The notes under the pieces are model-generated. The model was not told where the DNA came from and made no database searches. It worked only from the letters and a program-made list of their open reading frames with translations. Positions 1 through 6,322 of a stretch of DNA of 9,160 nt are shown here, in pieces (position 1 is the stretch's first letter; the number at the start of each line of letters is the position of its first letter). Position numbers and translations under genes: made by a program. The DNA is from Chloroflexi bacterium RBG_16_68_14. GTDB lineage: Bacteria > Chloroflexota > Dehalococcoidia > DSTF01 > RBG-16-68-14. The stretch lies in contig MGOB01000048.1 of assembly GCA_001796995.1 (NCBI GenBank), positions 16,600 to 25,759 of the forward strand, in the 5' to 3' direction.

Positions 1-272
1 CCGGCGAAGCCGATGCCCATCCCGCGCGTCTTTAGGCCAGGTGCAAAGTCATGGTACTCGTCGAAGTCGGAGGCACTCATACCCGTTCCATTATCCGCAA
101 CGATGAGGGTCTTTTGCTCAGGATCGAATTCGATTGAGATGCGCGTGGCTCTGGCGTCCAGCGAGTTGGCAACCAGTTCTACGAGCACAACTTCGGCTAC
201 CTCGAATGGGTACATCTCCGCCAAGCCGCGGATTAGATTTTCGTAATTAACACTACTTTCGTGGACGCCCAT
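1..272 (-). CDS. GHKL/HSP90-like ATPase, N-terminal part (runs off the left edge)
   Basis: The visible 90 codons, read leftwards from an ATG at 272, form an ATP-binding Bergerat fold. The N-box is VELVANSLDA (E32, N36), the G1 motif is ADNGTGM (D60, G62, G64), and the G2 motif is RGMGIGFAG beginning near residue 83. These are the ATP- and Mg-contacting elements of HSP90, gyrase B, MutL, MORC and histidine-kinase ATPases. The domain begins at the very N-terminus, with no sensor or dimerisation region before it. That fits HSP90-like, MORC-like or stand-alone HATPase_c_3 proteins better than a classical sensor kinase. A purine-rich site (AAGGGGG, 284-278) lies 5 bases before the ATG. The gene lies 50 bases downstream of gatC on the same strand, so read-through is possible. 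Its codons are less GC-biased than those of its neighbours. The rest of the protein is outside the window, so its role cannot be assigned. The fold is secure; the function is not. Confidence 0.85.
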   Translation of the reverse strand, partial: MGVHESSVNYENLIRGLAEMYPFEVAEVVLVELVANSLDARATRISIEFDPEQKTLIVADNGTGMSASDFDEYHDFAPGLKTRGMGIGFA

Positions 273-322
273 GGCATCCCCCTTGGTGTGTTAGATGTAA
301 CCCCTCAGTATCTTCTCGCCGC

Positions 323-613
323 TCACTCCTCCAGCACCGCCCGCACCCGGAAGGCATCGCCCTCAGCCAGAGGAGCGTTCGCCAGCACCTCGTCGCGGGG
401 CAGCGACGGCCGCACCTCGTCCGGGCGCATCACGCTCTCCAGGGCCAGCGGATAGGCGGTGGGAGGCACGTCCTCCGTGTCCAGCTCTCGCAGCGCCTCG
501 AAATGGTCCAGGATCTCCGAGAGCTGCTCCTGGAACCTGGCGACATCCTCTTCGCTCAGGCCCACTCGGGCCAGCCGGGCGATATGTAGTACCTCGTCTC
601 GCGTCAGACTCAT
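323..613 (-). CDS. gatC: Asp-tRNA(Asn)/Glu-tRNA(Gln) amidotransferase subunit C
   Basis: GatC is the small subunit of the GatCAB complex. This cytoplasmic enzyme amidates Asp-tRNA(Asn) or Glu-tRNA(Gln) in bacteria lacking the matching direct synthetases; GatC wraps and stabilises GatA on GatB. The 96-residue product has the family's usual length and landmarks: the N-terminal helix with HIARLARVGLSEED, the amphipathic FQEQLSEILDHF helix, LDTEDVPPT, then RPDEVRPSLPRDEVLANAP and a final FRV-type segment. I chose the ATG at 613 rather than the in-frame TTG at 628: GGGAG (626-622) sits 8 bases before the ATG, and the TTG start would place that site inside the gene. The gene has its own promoter in the divergent region. 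It is not followed by gatA or gatB, so the other subunits must be encoded elsewhere. The family call is firm. Confidence 0.95.
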   Translation of the reverse strand: MSLTRDEVLHIARLARVGLSEEDVARFQEQLSEILDHFEALRELDTEDVPPTAYPLALESVMRPDEVRPSLPRDEVLANAPLAEGDAFRVRAVLEE

Positions 614-641
614 GGAAGGCGCTCCCAAAGCTGTGCAGGGG

Positions 642-670
642 AGTATAGCACGCGGAACCCTTGTTGTCCG
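642..670 (-). promoter_or_regulatory. Extended -10 promoter of gatC
   Basis: On the minus strand TATACT (647-642) is preceded by TGC (extended -10). The hexamer CGGACA (670-665) lies 17 bases upstream and matches four of six -35 consensus positions. Transcription would start near 635, giving a leader of about 22 bases that contains the GGGAG ribosome-binding site at 626-622. Its -35 lies on top of the -35 of the opposite promoter. Confidence 0.65.
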
Positions 671-692
671 ACGGCACCGCCGCTGTTACGAT
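664..692 (+). promoter_or_regulatory. Candidate promoter of the methyltransferase-PBP-kimA operon
   Basis: TTGTCC (664-669) and TACGAT (687-692) are 17 bases apart, and TGT immediately before the -10 makes it an extended -10. The expected start of transcription is near 699, about 19 bases before the ATG at 718. The -35 hexamer shares five bases with the gatC -35 on the other strand. This placement also argues against a start at the in-frame TTG at 661, which would lie upstream of the transcription start. Confidence 0.5.
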
Positions 693-717
693 CAGAGGAG
701 CGAGCAGAGCACACACG

Positions 718-1485
718 ATGGCAGAAGCCGCTACCGCCCCATCGAGAGACCAGGTTGCCCTCGGGAACCCTAGCTTCGTCTGGCGCGCCGGGCAGGACCG
801 CCGCCTCAGCCTCGTCCGCCGCTATGTTCCCCTGGAAGGCGCCCGCATCCTCGATATCGGCTGCGGCATCGGCACCTACGTCCGCAAGCTGCAGGAGCTC
901 TCCGCGCGCGTCTACGGGATCGATATCGAGCCGGGGCGGGTGCGGCAGGGCAAGACCGGCAGCCTGGCAGTTGGTATCAGCGAACGGCTGCCCTTCGCAA
1001 GCGGCGCCTTCGACCTAGTGCTGCTCAACGAGGTGATCGAGCACGTCCAGGACGAGACCGCGACGCTGCGGGAGGCCTGCCGCGTGGCGCGGCCGGGCGG
1101 CCACGTGGTCATCTACGCGCCCAACCGCCTCTACCCCTTCGAGACGCACGGGGTGTACCTGGGGAAGCGCTACGTCTTCGGTAACATCCCTCTGGTGAAC
1201 TACCTGCCGAACTCGCTGCGCCGCCGGCTGGTGCCCCACGCCCGCGCCTACACGGGCCGCGGCCTGCGCCGGCTCATCGATGGCCTCCCGGCGGAGGTGG
1301 TGGTGCACACCCGGGTCTTCCCCGGCTTCGATAACATCGCCGCCCGCAGCCGGGCGGTGGGCTGGTTCCTGCGCAACGTCTTCCATCCGCTCGAGCGGAC
1401 GCCGCTGCGGGCCTTCGGCCTCTCCCACTTCCTGGTCCTCCGTACGCGCCAAGAGGGAGGCGCAGGCGAGGGGACCCATGGCTAG
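718..1485 (+). CDS. Class I SAM-dependent methyltransferase (Methyltransf_11/25 type), substrate unknown
   Basis: A 255-residue Rossmann-fold methyltransferase. Motif I is ILDIGCGIGTYV (D46 to G52), the SAM-binding loop. Motif II is VYGIDIE, with acidic residues D69 and E71 near the ribose. Motif IV lies in FDLVLLNEVIEHV (from residue 98), and a post-motif ARPGGHVVIYAPN follows. The C-terminal 115 residues are less typical and carry PFETHGVYLGK, NYLPNSLRRR and a basic, hydrophobic tail, probably the substrate-binding part. It has no signal peptide or membrane helix, so it should be cytoplasmic or only peripherally membrane-bound. The ATG at 718 is preferred to TTG 661 because a promoter-like element lies between them; the nearest purine-rich site (AGAGGAG, 694-700) is 17 bases upstream, so the start is not certain. 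The end overlaps the PBP gene by 8 bases, implying coupled translation. The neighbours suggest an envelope lipid, glycan or quinone substrate, but nothing in the protein proves this. Confidence 0.85.
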   Translation: MAEAATAPSRDQVALGNPSFVWRAGQDRRLSLVRRYVPLEGARILDIGCGIGTYVRKLQELSARVYGIDIEPGRVRQGKTGSLAVGISERLPFASGAFDLVLLNEVIEHVQDETATLREACRVARPGGHVVIYAPNRLYPFETHGVYLGKRYVFGNIPLVNYLPNSLRRRLVPHARAYTGRGLRRLIDGLPAEVVVHTRVFPGFDNIAARSRAVGWFLRNVFHPLERTPLRAFGLSHFLVLRTRQEGGAGEGTHG

Positions 1486-4219
1486 GAACGGCGCCTACTA
1501 CCGCTACCAGGCCTACCGCCACCGGCGGCGCAACGGGAAGGGCATGCCGGGCTGGCTCAAGGCGCTCCTCGCGCTGGCCGCCCTCTCCGCCCTCGCCCTC
1601 GGCATCATCGCCGGCGTCGGCTATGGCCTCTACCGCAGCTACGCCGACGACCTAGTCCCGCCGGACGAAGCGCTCGCCAAGCTCCCGCGCAGCGGCGCCC
1701 GCATCATGGACCGCAACGGCAAGTTCCTCTACCAGTTCGTCGACGACCAGTCGGGGCTGAGGCAGCCGGTGCCGCTGGACGAGATCTCCGACTACCTGAT
1801 CGACGCCACCATCGCCGCCGAGGACTCCAGCTTCTGGGACAACCCCGGCGTCAACTTCCGCGGGCTGACGGCGGCGGCGTTGGAGAACTTCTCTCCCTTC
1901 GGCGGCACGCCCGGCTTCCTCGAAGGCCGGGGCGGCAGCTCCATCACCCAGCAGCTCGTGAAGAACGTCTACTTCTCGCCGGAGGAGCGCGCCAAGCGCT
2001 CCGTTCAGCGAAAGCTGAAGGAGACAGTGCTCGCCCTGGAACTCACCCGGAAGTACGACAAAGAACAAATCCTGGAGTGGTACCTGAACCTGATCTCCTA
2101 CGGGAACATCTACAACGGCGTCGAGGCGGCCAGCCGGGGCTACTTCGGCAAGCCGGCCCAAGACCTCACGCTGGCAGAAGCGGCCACCCTGGCCGGCATC
2201 CCCTCCTGCCCTAGCTGCTACGACCCCATCAACCAGCCTGACGCGGCCCTCAAGCAACGGACCCACGTGCTCAAACGGATGCACGACGAGGGCTTCATCA
2301 GCAGCGCCCAGTTCTGGGAGGCCGTCGCCCAGCCGCTCGGGGTGAAGCCCCAGCGCTTCCCGATAGAGGCACCACACTTCGTCTTCAACGTCGTCCAGCC
2401 GGAGCTGGAGCGCCTCTTCGGTGAGGAGGCGCTGCGCCGGGACGACCTGGTGGTCTATACTACCCTGGACCTGGACAAGCAGCGACGGGCAGAGGCGATC
2501 CTGGAGGAGTGGATCACCACCTTCGAGTACTCGGGCGGTCACAACGGCGCCGTCGTCGCTATCAACCCGAAGACGGCCGAGATCGAGATCTACGCGGGCA
2601 GCCGCGACTACTTCCGGGAGGACATCGACGGCCAGAACGATATGGCCGCCGCCCTCAACTCGCCGGGCTCCGCCTTCAAGCCCTTCACCTACATCACCGC
2701 CTTCATGACCCTGGGCTGGGGCCCCGGCACGATGATCCTGGACAGCCCCATACCCTCGCAGTACTGGGACGGCGCGAACCCGCCCCGCAATCCTATCGCT
2801 CACTCCGGCCCCATCACCGCGCGCAACGCCCTGGGCAACTCCCTCAACATCCCGGCCATCAAGACCATCCTGTACACCGGCGTGGAGAACGTGATCCCGC
2901 AGGCGAAGAAGATGGGCATCACCAGCCTGGACAACAGGCAGCTCGGCCCGTCCATGACCGTGGGCGGCGTAGACGTGAAGCTCATCGACATGGTGTACGG
3001 CTACACCGTGTTCCCGAACCTGGGCGTCCTGAAAGGCGTGGAGACCGCCGTCGCCCGGCCCGAGGGCAACCGCTCCCTCGACCCAGTGGCGATCCTGCGG
3101 GTGGAGAGCCGCGACGGCGAGGTGCTGTATCCTCTGGTGGACGGCCAGCCCGCCCCCGAAGGCCCGCAGATCCTGGAGGAGCGGGTGGCGCCAGCCCAGG
3201 AGGCGTACCTGATCACCAGCATCCTCTCCGACGGGCAGGCGCAATGCCTCACCTTCGGCTGCGGTGGCCTTAGCATCGGCCGGCCGATGGCGGTCAAGAC
3301 CGGCACCAGCGAGCCCTATGAGTTCCGCGCCATCGGCGACACGTGGGCGATTGCCTACACGCCCCAGGTCGTCGTTGGCTCCTGGTTTGGCAACGCGGAC
3401 AACAGCCCGATGACAGACATCACCAGCACCAGCGTCTCCTGGCGCACCGTGCGCGACATGATGATCGCGTACCACGAGAACCTGCCGGTGGAGCCCTTCG
3501 CCCGGCCCGATGGGCTGGCCACCGCCAGCGTCTGCGTCCCCTCCGGCCTGAAGCCTACCCCCGCCTGCGCCAAGACCACACCGCCGGACCTCTTCGCCGC
3601 GGGGGCGGTGCCGCAGAAAGAGGATGACTGGTGGCAGGTGGCGCGCATCGACACCCGCACCGGCAAGCTCGCCAGCCCGCTGACGCCGCCCCAGTACGTG
3701 GAGGAGCGCCGCTTTCTCCAGATACCGGAGTACGTCTCCGGGTTCGCGCGGGACCAGGCGCTGGAGTGGGCGAAGGAGCTCGAGGCCAGCGCGGAGGACG
3801 TGCCGAAGGAGCAGACGAAGCCGTCAGACCTGCCCGTCGCCATCACCTCTCCGGCCAATGCTGCCACCGTGCGGGGCGTGATCACCATCACCGGCCGCGC
3901 CGCCTCCAGCAAGTTCGTCTCTTATCGCTTGGAGTACCGGTCTGACACGCCGCGGGGGGACTGGACCCTGATCACGGAGAGCGCCAGTCCCGTCTCCGAT
4001 GGTACCTTGGGCTCGTGGGACACCCGGCTGCTCCCCCCTACTCTCTACACCATACGCCTGGTCGTGGTAGACGAAGAGCGGGGTGAGATCATCGATCGCG
4101 TGCAGGTCTTGGTGCTGCCACCGACGGCTCCCGCGACGCCGACTCCGACCGTGGAGCCCTTCGCCACTGCCACGCCTGCGGAACAGGCGCCCGGCGGACT
4201 TAACCGCGGGCCACCGTAG
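1478..4219 (+). CDS. Class A penicillin-binding protein (bifunctional peptidoglycan glycosyltransferase/transpeptidase)
   Basis: Polymerises lipid II into glycan strands and cross-links their stem peptides outside the cytoplasmic membrane. The 913-residue protein has a short basic cytoplasmic tail (1-25), one membrane helix (about 27-52), a GT51 domain (about 75-255) and a transpeptidase domain (about 370-700). GT51 motifs are EDSSFWDNPG (catalytic E115; Asn122 replaces the commonly seen His), GGSSITQQL (152-160) and RKLKE (second Glu, E182). Transpeptidase motifs are SAFK (nucleophile S398, K401), SLN (455-457) and KTG (607-609). An Ig/fibronectin-like domain (about 786-880) and a Pro/Thr-rich tail of some 33 residues follow. 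The architecture resembles PBP1A/1C. Six cysteines lie in three close pairs. The start is the ATG at 1478, preceded by GAGGGGA (1468-1474); the reading frame stays open further upstream, but that part only shadows the methyltransferase. The gene overlaps the methyltransferase by 8 bases and abuts kimA. The function is firm; which numbered PBP it equals is not. Confidence 0.95.
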   Translation: MARNGAYYRYQAYRHRRRNGKGMPGWLKALLALAALSALALGIIAGVGYGLYRSYADDLVPPDEALAKLPRSGARIMDRNGKFLYQFVDDQSGLRQPVPLDEISDYLIDATIAAEDSSFWDNPGVNFRGLTAAALENFSPFGGTPGFLEGRGGSSITQQLVKNVYFSPEERAKRSVQRKLKETVLALELTRKYDKEQILEWYLNLISYGNIYNGVEAASRGYFGKPAQDLTLAEAATLAGIPSCPSCYDPINQPDAALKQRTHVLKRMHDEGFISSAQFWEAVAQPLGVKPQRFPIEAPHFVFNVVQPELERLFGEEALRRDDLVVYTTLDLDKQRRAEAILEEWITTFEYSGGHNGAVVAINPKTAEIEIYAGSRDYFREDIDGQNDMAAALNSPGSAFKPFTYITAFMTLGWGPGTMILDSPIPSQYWDGANPPRNPIAHSGPITARNALGNSLNIPAIKTILYTGVENVIPQAKKMGITSLDNRQLGPSMTVGGVDVKLIDMVYGYTVFPNLGVLKGVETAVARPEGNRSLDPVAILRVESRDGEVLYPLVDGQPAPEGPQILEERVAPAQEAYLITSILSDGQAQCLTFGCGGLSIGRPMAVKTGTSEPYEFRAIGDTWAIAYTPQVVVGSWFGNADNSPMTDITSTSVSWRTVRDMMIAYHENLPVEPFARPDGLATASVCVPSGLKPTPACAKTTPPDLFAAGAVPQKEDDWWQVARIDTRTGKLASPLTPPQYVEERRFLQIPEYVSGFARDQALEWAKELEASAEDVPKEQTKPSDLPVAITSPANAATVRGVITITGRAASSKFVSYRLEYRSDTPRGDWTLITESASPVSDGTLGSWDTRLLPPTLYTIRLVVVDEERGEIIDRVQVLVLPPTAPATPTPTVEPFATATPAEQAPGGLNRGPP

Positions 4220-6322
4220 ATGGACACGGTGGAAGGGCAGCAGCAAGACCAAGACCGCAAGGCCGACCTGGAAGGTGCTCCTCGCCCCCCGGAGACCTCC
4301 CGTCGACCGGCGCTCACGCCGGACCTGGAGCTGCGCGAGATTCGCAAGGGGACCAAGCCGGGCTCGCGCTACGTCCGCCTCACCCGCCGGCGCGATCGGC
4401 CCTTCGAGCGGCTGGAGTCTGGCGAGTACCGGGCGACGGAGGCGGCGATCCGGCCGCGCACCGCCCTGGAAGGGCTCTGGCTGGGCTTCAAGCGCGTCCT
4501 CGTCGGCGCCCCGCTGGCTACCTCCCAGCTCATCGAGGAGCGGCTGAGCAAGCTCAAGGCGCTGGCCGTCTTCTCCTCCGACATGCTCTCCTCCAGCGCC
4601 TACGCGACCGAGGAGATCCTCCTCATTCTCCTCCTGGCGGGCACCGTGGCCCTCAAGTGGTCGAGCCCCATCGCCTTCGCCATCGCGGCGCTGGTAGCCG
4701 TGGTTGCCCTCTCCTACAGCCAGGTGATCCGTGGATATCCCGGTGGCGGTGGCTCCTATGCCGTGGCGAAGGCCAACCTGGGCACGCTGCCCGGCCTGCT
4801 GGCCGGCGCCTCTCTCGTTGTCGATTATACGCTGACGGTGGCGGTGAGCACGGCGGCAGGGGTGGCCGCCATCATCTCGGCCTTCCCCGAGCTCCACGAC
4901 CTGCGGATCGAACTGGCGGTTGGGAGTGTGGCCGTGCTCACGCTGGCGAATCTGCGCGGCATCCGCGAGTCCGGCACCGTTTTCGCGATACCCGCCTACT
5001 TCTTCATCGTCAGCCTGACCGCGCTCATCGTCACCGGGCTCGTCAGGCTGGCACTGGGGCATGATCTGACGGCGGAGACGCCGCCCCACGTCATCGCGGA
5101 GGGTGGTCAGACGGTCGGCCTCTTCCTCATCCTGCGCGCCTTCTCTTCTGGGTCGGCTGCCCTCACCGGCATCGAAGCGGTCTCCAATGGTGTCCCATCG
5201 TTCAAGCCGCCTGAAGCCAGGAACGCGAACGTGACGCTCGCCTGGATGGCCGGCATCCTCGCCTTCTTCTTCCTGGGCCTGACCGTGCTCGCCTACCAGC
5301 TAGACGTGACGCCCTCAGAGACGAAGACCGTCGTGGCACAGGTGGCGCAGGGCGTCTTCGGGACGACGCCGCTCTTCTACATCGTCCAGGTCACTACTAC
5401 GCTCATCCTGATCCTGGCGGCGAATACCAGCTTCGCGGGGCTGCCGGCGCTGGCCTCAGTGATGGCGCGGGACCGCTTTCTGCCCCGCCAGTTCGCCTTC
5501 CGGGGTGACCGGCTGGCCTTCTCTAACGGCATCATCGCCCTTGGCCTGGCCTCGGCCGCGCTCCTCATCCTGTTTCAGGCCGAAACCCACGCGCTCATTC
5601 CCCTCTATGCGCTGGGCGTCTTCGTCGGTTTCACCCTCTCCCAGGCCGGGATGGTGTGGCACTGGCACCGCGACCCTTCGCCAGCAGCGAGGGCAAGTCT
5701 CGTGGTGAACGCGGTCGGGGCCGTCGCCACCGGGGTGGTGGCCGTCATCATCGGCGTCACCAAGTTTGTGGACGGCGCCTGGATCACCGTCGGCGCCATC
5801 GCCTTCCTCACCTTCCTCTTCGCCCGCATCCACCACCACTACCGGCGCGTTAAAGAACAGCTAGAGCTACGCCCCATGGCGCCGGCAGTACCAGCGCCCC
5901 CCAGGGATGACCGGGACCGCGGCCGGCCGGTGGTGGTGCCGGTGGACGAGCTGAACCAGGCCGTGCTGCGCACCCTGGAGTACGCCCGCACCATCTCCAA
6001 CAACGTCACGGCTGTTCACGTCACCGATGAGATCGAGGAGGGAGAGGCGCTGCGCGACCGGTGGGAAGGGACCGTCGCGGACATCCCCATCGTCATCATC
6101 GAATCGCCTTACCGCTCCTTGCTCGCGCCCATGCTCGCCTACATCGATGCCGTTGACCGCCTCGACCCCGGAACGTACATCACGGTGGTGCTGCCGGAGT
6201 TCGTCCCGGCGCACATCTGGGAAGGGCTGCTCCACAATCAGTCGGCCGTCCGGCTGAAGAGAGCGCTGCTGCGCCGTCCCAACACCGTCGTCATCGACGT
6301 GCCCTACCACCTGCAGCCCTAG
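4220..6322 (+). CDS. kimA: KimA-type high-affinity potassium importer (APC/KUP superfamily) with C-terminal USP-like domain
   Basis: Closely resembles Bacillus subtilis KimA (YdaO), a proton-coupled K+ importer inhibited by cyclic di-AMP; such proteins are often annotated as amino acid permeases. The 700-residue protein has a hydrophilic basic N-terminus (1-88), about 12 membrane helices (roughly 105-555) and a cytosolic USP-like domain (about 570-690). Family signatures are SSDMLSSSAYATEE, GYPGGGGSYAVAKANLG, LVVDYTLTVAVS, TGIEAVSNGVPSF, LAANTSFAG, RGDRLAFSNGI, LIPLYALGVF, LLHNQSA and the terminal VPYHLQP. Aligned by eye from memory, the K+/H+ site residues of the Bacillus protein are all present: D121, Y128, D202, T206, S210, T316, E319 and Y463. 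The C-terminal domain is where cyclic di-AMP binds in Bacillus. The ATG directly follows the PBP stop codon with no clear ribosome-binding site, suggesting termination-reinitiation. The N-terminus is about 85 residues longer than in Bacillus. The 3' end overlaps the convergent metalloprotease gene by 32 bases. Confidence 0.9.
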   Translation: MDTVEGQQQDQDRKADLEGAPRPPETSRRPALTPDLELREIRKGTKPGSRYVRLTRRRDRPFERLESGEYRATEAAIRPRTALEGLWLGFKRVLVGAPLATSQLIEERLSKLKALAVFSSDMLSSSAYATEEILLILLLAGTVALKWSSPIAFAIAALVAVVALSYSQVIRGYPGGGGSYAVAKANLGTLPGLLAGASLVVDYTLTVAVSTAAGVAAIISAFPELHDLRIELAVGSVAVLTLANLRGIRESGTVFAIPAYFFIVSLTALIVTGLVRLALGHDLTAETPPHVIAEGGQTVGLFLILRAFSSGSAALTGIEAVSNGVPSFKPPEARNANVTLAWMAGILAFFFLGLTVLAYQLDVTPSETKTVVAQVAQGVFGTTPLFYIVQVTTTLILILAANTSFAGLPALASVMARDRFLPRQFAFRGDRLAFSNGIIALGLASAALLILFQAETHALIPLYALGVFVGFTLSQAGMVWHWHRDPSPAARASLVVNAVGAVATGVVAVIIGVTKFVDGAWITVGAIAFLTFLFARIHHHYRRVKEQLELRPMAPAVPAPPRDDRDRGRPVVVPVDELNQAVLRTLEYARTISNNVTAVHVTDEIEEGEALRDRWEGTVADIPIVIIESPYRSLLAPMLAYIDAVDRLDPGTYITVVLPEFVPAHIWEGLLHNQSAVRLKRALLRRPNTVVIDVPYHLQP

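Noticed and set aside
290..301. GTTA...TAAC inverted repeat between gatC and the ATPase gene
   Set aside because: A four-base stem is expected by chance and is too short to call an operator or terminator.
661..717. TTG start adding 19 residues to the methyltransferase
   Set aside because: It would lie upstream of the predicted transcription start, inside the promoter, and the added residues look random.
1280..1477. Longer PBP start giving 66 extra N-terminal residues
   Set aside because: The extra residues are the out-of-frame translation of the methyltransferase gene. The ATG at 1478 has a good ribosome-binding site and gives a normal basic tail plus membrane helix.
1652..3475. 607-codon open frame antisense to the PBP gene
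   Set aside because: It lacks any recognisable motif, is rich in Val/Asp/Gly/Arg as expected for the complement of GC-rich codons, and lies entirely opposite a clearly genuine gene.
3824..5089. 421-codon minus-strand open frame across the PBP/kimA junction
   Set aside because: Its composition is typical of a high-GC shadow frame (Gly, Arg, Gln, His), and the plus-strand proteins have unmistakable family motifs over the same DNA.
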